This document shows positions 1-4,749 of a stretch of 6,086 bases of DNA, piece by piece. Location: assembly GCA_036558265.1 (NCBI GenBank), contig DATBFY010000689.1:1-6086 (forward strand). The letters run 5' to 3'. Origin of the DNA: RYN-433 sp036558265 (GTDB lineage: Bacteria > Planctomycetota > Phycisphaerae > Tepidisphaerales > Tepidisphaeraceae). Numbering within the stretch: the first letter of the stretch is position 1; each line of letters starts with the position of its first letter. A model generated the notes under the pieces. That model had not been told where the DNA came from and searched no databases. It worked only from the letters and a program-made list of their open reading frames with translations. The position numbers and the translations under genes were made by a program.

Positions 1-2
1 AA

Positions 3-320
3 TTCGTCTCCCGACAACCTCCCAGGGAGCCTGGGACGCTCCGGATCGTGATGAGCCACTATCCGGACCAGTTCCACCGAGCCAAACCCTTGGCGGCGGA
101 CTTTTTTCTCGCAGGACACACGCACGGGGGGCAGATCTGCCTGCCGGGGGGCATCCCGATCATCACCCATGACCGCATGCCCCGCCGTTACGCCAGTGGG
201 ATTCACCGGCTGGGCGAGACGTGGTACATCGTCTCCCGAGGAATGGGCTATGCCAGCCTGCCGCTGCGGGTCAACTGCCCGTCCGAGGTCGCGGAAGTGA
301 CCGTGGCCGCCGCTCGATGA
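3..320 (+). CDS. Metallophosphoesterase, YaeI/YkuE type (C-terminal part; 5' end outside window)
   Basis: This is the last 105 codons of a calcineurin-like metallophosphoesterase, open from the left edge to the TGA at 318-320. The visible part carries two late metal-binding motifs: a SHYPD stretch (positions 54-68), matching the usual 'LxHxPD' segment, and GHTHGGQ (114-134), the family signature whose histidines bind the two metal ions. The ending, with SRGMG and PLRVNCPSEV, matches the C-terminal strand region of YaeI/YkuE-like enzymes, which hydrolyse phosphodiester or phosphomonoester bonds; YaeI is reported to be a phosphodiesterase and YkuE is exported. The N-terminal half, including any signal or membrane segment and the first metal ligands, is not visible, so location and substrate cannot be judged. 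It ends 3 nt before the converging deacylase gene. Confidence 0.88.
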   Translation, partial: FVSRQPPREPGTLRIVMSHYPDQFHRAKPLAADFFLAGHTHGGQICLPGGIPIITHDRMPRRYASGIHRLGETWYIVSRGMGYASLPLRVNCPSEVAEVTVAAAR

Positions 321-323
321 ACG

Positions 324-782
324 CTACGCGCCGATGGCGAAGCGGCCGATGCCGGGTTGGGCGAGGCGGCGGTAGTCGTCCATCGACATGGTGACAGCCT
401 CGTGGTGGTTACCGGCCTGGAAGGTGACCTTGCGCTGTCCGAGGAGCGATTCATCGGCGATGGTGGGGAGGCCGAAGAGGGCGCCGATCGGGGGTTCGGC
501 GCCGACCTCGCAGCCGCGGAAGACCTCCTTGAGGGCGTCCTCGCTGGCCAGGCGCACGTAATCGGCGTCGAGGTTGTCGCGCAGGGCCTCGAGGTCGACG
601 CGCCCGCAGGCGGGCACGGCGCAGAGGATCATCTGCCCGTCACACTCGATCAGGACGGGCTTGATCACCTGGTACCCCGAGACGTGCTCGGCCTCGGCCA
701 GCGCCTGGGCCGTATATGCGACCGGGTGTTCGGTCACGTGATAGCGGACGTTGAACCGATCGAGGTAGGATTGCAGGTCCAT
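324..782 (-). CDS. YbaK/ProX-domain aminoacyl-tRNA deacylase
   Basis: The 152-aa product has the full YbaK/ProX editing-domain pattern. Members are cytoplasmic hydrolases that remove wrongly attached amino acids from tRNA, for example Cys-tRNA(Pro) for YbaK and Ala-tRNA(Pro) for ProXp-ala. Visible landmarks are EHPVAYT (18-24), the conserved lysine in VIKPV (K41), a core strand CAVPA (54-58), the GAEPPIGAL loop (94-102) typical of the substrate pocket, and AGNHHEAV near the end (123-130). The length matches stand-alone family members. The ATG at 782 is chosen because GGAGG lies 8 nt upstream and the domain begins directly. A longer reading from 854 would add 24 Arg/Ala/Pro-rich residues with no family counterpart. 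The pocket cannot be assigned to one substrate by eye, so no gene symbol is given. The gene is transcribed away from the phosphatase gene across 783-1044. Confidence 0.9.
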   Translation of the reverse strand: MDLQSYLDRFNVRYHVTEHPVAYTAQALAEAEHVSGYQVIKPVLIECDGQMILCAVPACGRVDLEALRDNLDADYVRLASEDALKEVFRGCEVGAEPPIGALFGLPTIADESLLGQRKVTFQAGNHHEAVTMSMDDYRRLAQPGIGRFAIGA

Positions 783-790
783 GACGTGAT

Positions 791-795
791 CCTCC
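791..795 (-). promoter_or_regulatory. Ribosome binding site of the YbaK-type deacylase
   Basis: On the minus strand GGAGG lies 8 nt before the ATG at 782. It is the reason for choosing 782 over the upstream in-frame ATG at 854. Confidence 0.75.
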
Positions 796-845
796 GGGGC
801 AAGAGGTTTTCGCGGCGAGGCGCGACCCGCGCGGGAGCTGACGGC

Positions 846-859
846 CGGATGCACATCCG
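846..859. repeat. 14-bp inverted repeat in the deacylase leader
   Basis: CGGATG and CATCCG are perfect 6-bp arms separated by CA. The repeat lies between the proposed deacylase promoter and its start codon, so it could be an operator or a small RNA hairpin. With such short arms in GC-rich DNA it may also be chance. Confidence 0.35.
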
Positions 860-887
860 TGTGTCCTGCGCGCGTCGCCGTCCTTTT

Positions 888-917
888 ATTCTAGTTTGAG
901 CCCCGGGTTTGCGTCAG
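888..917 (-). promoter_or_regulatory. Candidate sigma-70-type promoter for the deacylase gene
   Basis: Reading the minus strand, CTGACG (positions 917-912, 4 of 6 to TTGACA) is followed after 18 nt by TAGAAT (893-888, 5 of 6 to TATAAT). The predicted RNA start is near 881, giving a leader of about 100 nt before the ATG at 782. The DNA just upstream (917-938) is AT-rich for this window and contains GCAAAA and TTTTGC as inverted arms 10 nt apart, which could serve as an UP-like element or operator. This is a match by eye to the E. coli consensus; planctomycete promoters may differ. Confidence 0.4.
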
Positions 918-1006
918 CAAAATTCCCCCTGTTTTTGCCGGTTTATGCATCCGCCGCGTGCGGTCGGCTGGCGTCGCGCCGCGGGTCGGAGCAGTGGTCC
1001 ATCGCC

Positions 1007-1034
1007 TTGACGTTCCATCCCCCTGCTCAATAAT
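1007..1034 (+). promoter_or_regulatory. Candidate promoter of the HAD phosphatase gene; would give a near-leaderless mRNA
   Basis: TTGACG (1007-1012, 5 of 6 to consensus) and AATAAT (1029-1034, 5 of 6) are separated by 16 nt. The RNA start would fall around 1040-1042, only about 4 nt before the ATG at 1045. No Shine-Dalgarno sequence is seen before that ATG, which fits a leaderless transcript. The position also argues against any start upstream of 1045. Confidence 0.45.
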
Positions 1035-1044
1035 CGCCCGATCT

Positions 1045-2250
1045 ATGAAGCGACCGGCTGTCTTCTTCGACCGCGATAACACCCTCATCGTCAGTGATGG
1101 GTACCTGGGCGACCCGGCGAAGGTCGCGCTGGTCAACGGCGCGGCGGAGGCGATCGCGCAGGCGCGGCGACTCGGGTACGCGGTGGTGGTCTTCTCGAAC
1201 CAGTCCGGGGTGGCGCGCGGGATGTTTTCGGAAGAGGACGTGCAGGCGGTGAACGCGCGGATGTCCGAGCTGCTGCTGGCGGAGAACGCCGGCGCCGTGA
1301 TCGACCGCCACGAGTTCTGCCCATTTCATCCGGCGGGCACGATCGACGTGTACGCCCGCGAGAGCGACCGCCGCAAGCCCAAGCCGGGCATGATCTACTC
1401 CGCCACCGAGAAGCTGGCGCTGGACCTGGCCAGGAGCTGGGTGATAGGGGACGCGGGGCGTGACGTTGAGGCCGGGAAGGCCACCGGGTGCCGGACGATC
1501 CTGTTCACGGACGCGTCGTTGAGCAAATCGCCCGCCGCCGAGGATCGGCCCCGGGTCGAGCCCGATTTCACCGCGGGCACGCTGGCCGAAGCGGTGGCGT
1601 TCATCGAGCGGAATCCGGAACCACCTGCCGCCGTTGCGGCGCCGGCCGCGGTCGAGGCGAGCGCCTCGCCGGATACGGCGGTCGTCGCGGATGCGGCGGA
1701 GGTTGCGGCAGAGCCCGCACCACGGACATCCAATGCCGCGGCTGCGACCCCAGCAAGCCCAGCCGGAGAAGCGGGCTCGGCCAATGGTGCGGAATCCGGC
1801 GCGGCACCTGCCGCGCCGGGCAAGCGCGTGCCGAAGGTGGCGATCGGCTCGCGGTACGTTCCGCCCGAGGGGAAGACCCGCTCGTCCGACACGCTCCCGC
1901 CGCCGCGGTTTCGGGAGGACGCGGAGGAACGCCCGGCGGGCTTGAGAAGGCTTGGGCGCGGGGTGGAAGACGAGGAACTGCCGCCCGACCTGCCGGCCAC
2001 GCCCTCGGAGCGCACCGAGGCTCTGCTCGAACAGATCTTCATGGAACTGCGCCGCCAGCACGAGCAGGGCGAGGCGGACTTCTCGGTTTCGAAGCTGTTG
2101 GCCGGCATCGTCCAGGTGCTGGCGCTGGCGACGCTCTTCCTGGCGTACCTGAAGAAGGCGGACGCGTCGTCGCTGCACACGTGCCTGGAGGTGGCGCTGG
2201 TGCTTCAGACGATGACGATCGCGCTGCTGATCATGAGCCGGCAGAAGTAG
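1045..2250 (+). CDS. HAD-IIIA phosphatase (GmhB/HisB-N-like) with C-terminal membrane hairpin
   Basis: This 401-aa protein starts with a complete HAD-IIIA phosphatase domain (about 1-190) of the GmhB/HisB-N type. Motif I is FFDRDNT (nucleophile D9, acid/base D11), motif II FSNQSG (S51), motif III RKPKPG (K111 or K113) and motif IV VIGDAGRD (D136, D140). GmhB removes a phosphate from heptose 1,7-bisphosphate, and HisB-N acts on histidinol phosphate; no heptose or histidine genes lie nearby, so the substrate is open. The zinc loop is degenerate: CPFHP (92-96) keeps the first Cys, but the expected CxC before RKP is S107-D-R109. Residues 191-262 are an Ala/Pro/Glu-rich, probably disordered linker. 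Residues 322-341 look helical and charged, then two hydrophobic segments (about 351-369 and 381-398) form a probable hairpin with the catalytic domain in the cytoplasm. GmhB itself is about 190 aa. The start follows the domain edge and the promoter at 1007-1034. Confidence 0.85.
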   Translation: MKRPAVFFDRDNTLIVSDGYLGDPAKVALVNGAAEAIAQARRLGYAVVVFSNQSGVARGMFSEEDVQAVNARMSELLLAENAGAVIDRHEFCPFHPAGTIDVYARESDRRKPKPGMIYSATEKLALDLARSWVIGDAGRDVEAGKATGCRTILFTDASLSKSPAAEDRPRVEPDFTAGTLAEAVAFIERNPEPPAAVAAPAAVEASASPDTAVVADAAEVAAEPAPRTSNAAAATPASPAGEAGSANGAESGAAPAAPGKRVPKVAIGSRYVPPEGKTRSSDTLPPPRFREDAEERPAGLRRLGRGVEDEELPPDLPATPSERTEALLEQIFMELRRQHEQGEADFSVSKLLAGIVQVLALATLFLAYLKKADASSLHTCLEVALVLQTMTIALLIMSRQK

Positions 2251-2259
2251 GGTCGGACA

Positions 2260-2844
2260 CTACCGGTACTTCACCGCGCACCCGTACGACTTGGTTTCCG
2301 GGATGCTCACGGGCTTACCCGCGAGCAGTTCGTCCAGCGCGCGTTGGACGTAATTGATCTTGTCCGAGGTTTTCTTTCCATCCGGATCGTTATCGATCGC
2401 GCCGCGGTAGACCAGGTTGCCCTTGCGGTCGATCACGAACATGTGCGGGGTCGTCTTGGCGCCATAGGCCTGCCCGATCTGCGACGATGAGTCGTTCAGG
2501 ATCGGATACGTGAGGCCGTTCTGCTTTGCCCAGTCGGCGTCGATCGGGTTGGTGGCCGATTTGGTCGTGTTCACGCCGATCCAGATGACGTCCTTGTACC
2601 GTGCGGCGAGGTCCTTCATCGTGTGGTCGTGAGCGTGCCGCTGGACGAAGGGACAGTCCGGGTTGATCCACTCGAGGACGACGATCTTGCCGGCGAAATC
2701 GGACAGGCTGACGGTCTTGCCCTGTTGATCCTGTGCCGTGAACGCCGGCGCGCGTTGGCCAAGGGACGCCTGATCGGCCTGGCTGTTAACTGTCCAGACC
2801 GCGATCAGGCCCAGTGCCACGAGAGTCATGAAGAGCTTTCGCAT
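2260..2844 (-). CDS. Exported redoxin (AhpC/TSA, peroxiredoxin-like) with CPFVQRH motif
   Basis: The 194-aa product opens with an export signal (MRKLFM, hydrophobic core 7-19, likely cut after NSQA at 23), then a thioredoxin-fold domain. The active-site segment is EWINPDCPFVQRH (58-70), with Cys64 followed by PFV instead of the second Cys of a CxxC motif. The cis-proline is T132-P133 before HMFVID. A second Cys sits near the C-terminus in YGCAVKY (C189). This matches the PRX-like redoxin group seen often in planctomycetes and other environmental bacteria, whose substrate is not established to my knowledge. C64 and C189 could form a disulfide, but that is inference. AAAGGAG 7 nt upstream fixes the ATG at 2844; a longer reading from 2898 would bury the signal peptide. 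The gene lies 99 nt behind the DsbD-N-like gene on the same strand and is probably co-transcribed. Confidence 0.88.
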   Translation of the reverse strand: MRKLFMTLVALGLIAVWTVNSQADQASLGQRAPAFTAQDQQGKTVSLSDFAGKIVVLEWINPDCPFVQRHAHDHTMKDLAARYKDVIWIGVNTTKSATNPIDADWAKQNGLTYPILNDSSSQIGQAYGAKTTPHMFVIDRKGNLVYRGAIDNDPDGKKTSDKINYVQRALDELLAGKPVSIPETKSYGCAVKYR

Positions 2845-2851
2845 GGGGGTA

Positions 2852-2858
2852 CTCCTTT
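2852..2858 (-). promoter_or_regulatory. Ribosome binding site of the redoxin
   Basis: AAAGGAG on the minus strand lies 7 nt before the ATG at 2844. It is the strongest Shine-Dalgarno match in the window and decides this start. Confidence 0.8.
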
Positions 2859-2923
2859 GGTTCCTTCCGACGACGTTCACTCCCGCGATCCTCTCCAAGG
2901 GTCAACGCAATCCGATGCGCCCG

Positions 2924-2938
2924 CTCACACAATGTGAG
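2924..2938. repeat. Inverted repeat between the DsbD-N-like and redoxin genes
   Basis: CTCACA and TGTGAG are perfect 6-bp arms around CAA, starting 5 nt after the stop of the DsbD-N-like gene. RNA from the minus strand could form a 6-bp stem with a 3-nt loop. No T-run follows on either strand, so it is not an intrinsic terminator. An intercistronic hairpin that trims or stabilises mRNA, or an operator, are the options. The arm order is opposite to a CRP site. Confidence 0.45.
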
Positions 2939-2943
2939 GCGGA

Positions 2944-3774
2944 TCACCCACCGGACTGCAAGGGGATACTCAGTCGCACGCCCCGGCGTTGACCGTTTTC
3001 AGCCTCGTAGGTGATCAACAATCCCAGCGCCGCTCCGGGTTTTTTCTCGCCGCCAAGGGGTCTTAACACGGGCTTGATGGTGGTCGTGGTATCGGCGTGC
3101 GACACGTCGAGCGACACCACGTCGACGCCTTCGGGGGGCACCGGAAACACCTTCACGTCCTTTACCGGCGCGTTCCACCTCACCTTCAGATCGTTCACCG
3201 GTCCGTCCACCGTCAGTGGGACGGTGCGGTCCTTTACCCGAAGCGGAAGTCGTGGGTGCCACTTTGCGAACAGCGACGAGTTCGCATTCTCGTTCTGGTC
3301 GCCGGTCTCCACGGTCAACTCGAGGACAGCCTTGCCCGGAATACAGACGTCCTTGCAGTTCAACCAGGAGACCTGTGCGGTCAACTGGATCGGCTTTCCC
3401 CTGGGCCAGTCCGGCGGCACGTTCACGCGTGCGATGAGCATCACCTCGTCCGTGTAGCCGTATCCCTTAATATCGCCGGGCTGGGTAAATTCTTCCGGGA
3501 GGGGATAGCGCATGGACTCAACGGCCACACCGGGCGGGGCGGTGATTGTGGCGCGGGTGGGGGAGCCGGAATCTCCCGGATTTTCCCAATAAATGTGCCA
3601 ATCGGGATCAATTTGCAGAAAAATGCCGACATCGAACACGTCGCCGGGCTTGACGGTCTTGACGTCGGCGAGAAACGAGGCATGCACGTGCTGCCGAGCG
3701 TCGGCGGCGTGGGCCGGGGCCGCTAAAGTGACCAGGGCGGCGCAGACGACGCAAAGAAGGGAGGCGGATCTCAT
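2944..3774 (-). CDS. Exported DsbD N-terminal-type (disulfide corrector) domain protein
   Basis: The 276-aa product begins with a signal peptide (hydrophobic core about 6-19, cleavage near AHA at 23). The mature part matches the N-terminal periplasmic domain of the disulfide reductase DsbD, which passes electrons to envelope thiol proteins. Visible landmarks are HIYWENPGDSGSPT (60-73), YPLPEEF (90-96), GYGYTDEV (104-111) and the cysteine pair in WLNCKDVCIPG (C140, C144). The remaining residues, about 160-276, look beta-rich with no further landmark. Unlike full DsbD it has no membrane domain and no C-terminal thioredoxin domain, so an electron source must be encoded elsewhere. The ATG at 3774 is chosen because GGAG lies 5 nt upstream and the signal peptide begins there; the in-frame ATG at 3849 would hide the signal. 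It leads the two-gene unit with the redoxin, which suggests that the two share an envelope redox task. Confidence 0.87.
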   Translation of the reverse strand: MRSASLLCVVCAALVTLAAPAHAADARQHVHASFLADVKTVKPGDVFDVGIFLQIDPDWHIYWENPGDSGSPTRATITAPPGVAVESMRYPLPEEFTQPGDIKGYGYTDEVMLIARVNVPPDWPRGKPIQLTAQVSWLNCKDVCIPGKAVLELTVETGDQNENANSSLFAKWHPRLPLRVKDRTVPLTVDGPVNDLKVRWNAPVKDVKVFPVPPEGVDVVSLDVSHADTTTTIKPVLRPLGGEKKPGAALGLLITYEAENGQRRGVRLSIPLQSGG

Positions 3775-3957
3775 GAGTACTCCAGATCTTGCGGTACGAC
3801 ACGCGGTAGGCACACTGGATATCGGACGCGGCCGCCAGTACAATTTCAAGCAGCAGTCGCTTCGGGCGTCTCTGAACTCTCACGCTTCTCGCGGGGCAGC
3901 TCCCGGCAGAAATTCTCGGAGTCAGATCGACGCGGGCAATAGCGTAAGTTGCAACGG
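3775..3957. promoter_or_regulatory. Divergent promoter region between the DsbD-N-like and HNH genes
   Basis: This 183-bp stretch separates two start codons that face away from each other, so it should hold promoters for both. On the plus strand TGGATA (3816-3821, 4 of 6) and TACAAT (3839-3844, 5 of 6), 17 nt apart, form a candidate for the HNH gene with a leader of about 100 nt. On the minus strand TTGAAA (3850-3845, 5 of 6) is a fair -35, but the best -10 after it is poor. GGAG at 3780-3783 is the ribosome site of the DsbD-N-like gene. I see no coding signal or RNA gene here. Confidence 0.4.
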
Positions 3958-4665
3958 ATGAGGTTTATGTCCACGACTCCGTCAACTTCGACTCCCGGGG
4001 GTACGCTGGGCGCCGGCGCGGGCCTTTGCCTGTCGCCCGCGCTCTCCGCCAACGTCCTGGTCCTCAACAAGTTCTACCAGGCCATCCGGGTGGTCAACGT
4101 CCGCCGCGCCTTCACCCTGCTCTGCAAGGAGCTCGCCGAGGTCGTCCATATCGACACCGACGAGAAGGGTCACAGCCGCTGGCAGAACTTCAACTTCGAG
4201 TCCTGGCAGGAGGTCTCGGCGCTCAAGGCCGAGTTCGAGCCCGACGGGTTCGACTGGATCCACACGGTTCGGTTCCAGATCGCGGTGCCGAAGATCATCC
4301 GGCTGCTGGTGTACGAGAAGCTCCCGCGGCAGGACGTGAAGTTCAACCGCCGGAACATCTACGCGCGGGATTCCAACCGCTGCCAGTACTGCGGGCGGAA
4401 GTTCCCGACGACCGAGCTGTCGCTCGACCACGTGAAGCCCAAGAGCCAGGGCGGGCGCAGCTCGTGGGACAACATCGTCTGCTGCTGCCTGAAGTGCAAC
4501 GTGAAAAAGGGCGGCCGCACGCCCGAGCAGGCGCACATGCACCTGATCACCAAGCCCGTGAAGCCCAAGCGCAGCCCGGTGATCAACATCCGCCTGGCGG
4601 ACGAGCGTTACGCGTCGTGGAAGCAGTTTTTGGATAACGCGTACTGGACGGTCGAGCTGAAGTAA
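3958..4665 (+). CDS. HNH endonuclease-fold protein (housekeeping type)
   Basis: This 235-aa protein has a C-terminal HNH domain of the ββα-metal type, which cuts or binds DNA in a metal-dependent way. The zinc knuckles are C142-QY-C145 and C177-LK-C180, flanking the catalytic LDHVKPKSQGG segment (D157, H158) and the WDNIV asparagine (N172), followed by NVKKGG (181-186). All expected HNH residues are present, so it is probably active. The N-terminal part, about residues 30-110, starts with VLVLNKFYQAIRVVNVRRAF and is shared by a widespread chromosomal HNH group whose biological role I do not know. There is no methylase or mobile element beside it. The start is uncertain: ATG at 3958 or 3967, with a TTG at 3949; GAGG precedes 3967 by only 3 nt and 3958 has no good ribosome site. 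The first 25 residues are Ser/Thr/Gly-rich. A terminator follows at 4694. Confidence 0.87.
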   Translation: MRFMSTTPSTSTPGGTLGAGAGLCLSPALSANVLVLNKFYQAIRVVNVRRAFTLLCKELAEVVHIDTDEKGHSRWQNFNFESWQEVSALKAEFEPDGFDWIHTVRFQIAVPKIIRLLVYEKLPRQDVKFNRRNIYARDSNRCQYCGRKFPTTELSLDHVKPKSQGGRSSWDNIVCCCLKCNVKKGGRTPEQAHMHLITKPVKPKRSPVINIRLADERYASWKQFLDNAYWTVELK

Positions 4666-4693
4666 CGCGAAGCAAAGTACGATGTCATTGACC

Positions 4694-4724
4694 GCCCGCG
4701 GCCTTGTGCCGCGGGCTTTTCTTT
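4694..4724 (+). terminator. Rho-independent terminator of the HNH gene
   Basis: GCCCGCGGC (4694-4702) and GCCGCGGGC (4708-4716) form a perfect 9-bp GC stem around a CTTGT loop, followed by TTTTCTTT (4717-4724). It lies 28 nt after the HNH stop codon. The T-rich tail occurs only on the plus strand, so it should not act as an intrinsic terminator for the converging GTPase gene that ends at 4750. Confidence 0.9.
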
Positions 4725-4749
4725 GGATTGGAAAGGGGACGAGAATGCA

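Noticed and set aside
357..899. A plus-strand open frame of 180 codons opposite the deacylase
   Set aside because: The minus strand has the YbaK pattern and a ribosome binding site; this frame has neither.
958..1044. An N-terminal extension of the HAD phosphatase to 958
   Set aside because: The HAD domain begins right at 1045, the extension has no family match, and a candidate promoter lies inside it.
1609..1830. A repeat array or low-complexity DNA element in the phosphatase gene
   Set aside because: The Ala/Pro-rich codons look repetitive, but I see no true repeat unit; composition explains it as a protein linker.
1027..2178. A 383-codon minus-strand open frame opposite the HAD phosphatase
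   Set aside because: It is Arg/Gly-rich with no recognisable domain and mirrors a gene with clear motifs. Long antisense frames are expected in GC-rich DNA.
2924..2938. A CRP/FNR-type operator reading of the CTCACA/TGTGAG repeat
   Set aside because: A CRP site runs TGTGA-N6-TCACA; here the arm order is reversed and the spacing is 3 nt.
3958..4665. The HNH gene as a homing endonuclease or group I/II intron protein
   Set aside because: No intron-like flanks or reverse transcriptase are present, the gene is free-standing with its own terminator, and no host gene is interrupted.
4694..4716. The 4694-4716 hairpin as a bidirectional terminator
   Set aside because: On the minus strand the stem is followed by GGTCAATGAC, with no T-run, so only plus-strand intrinsic termination is supported.
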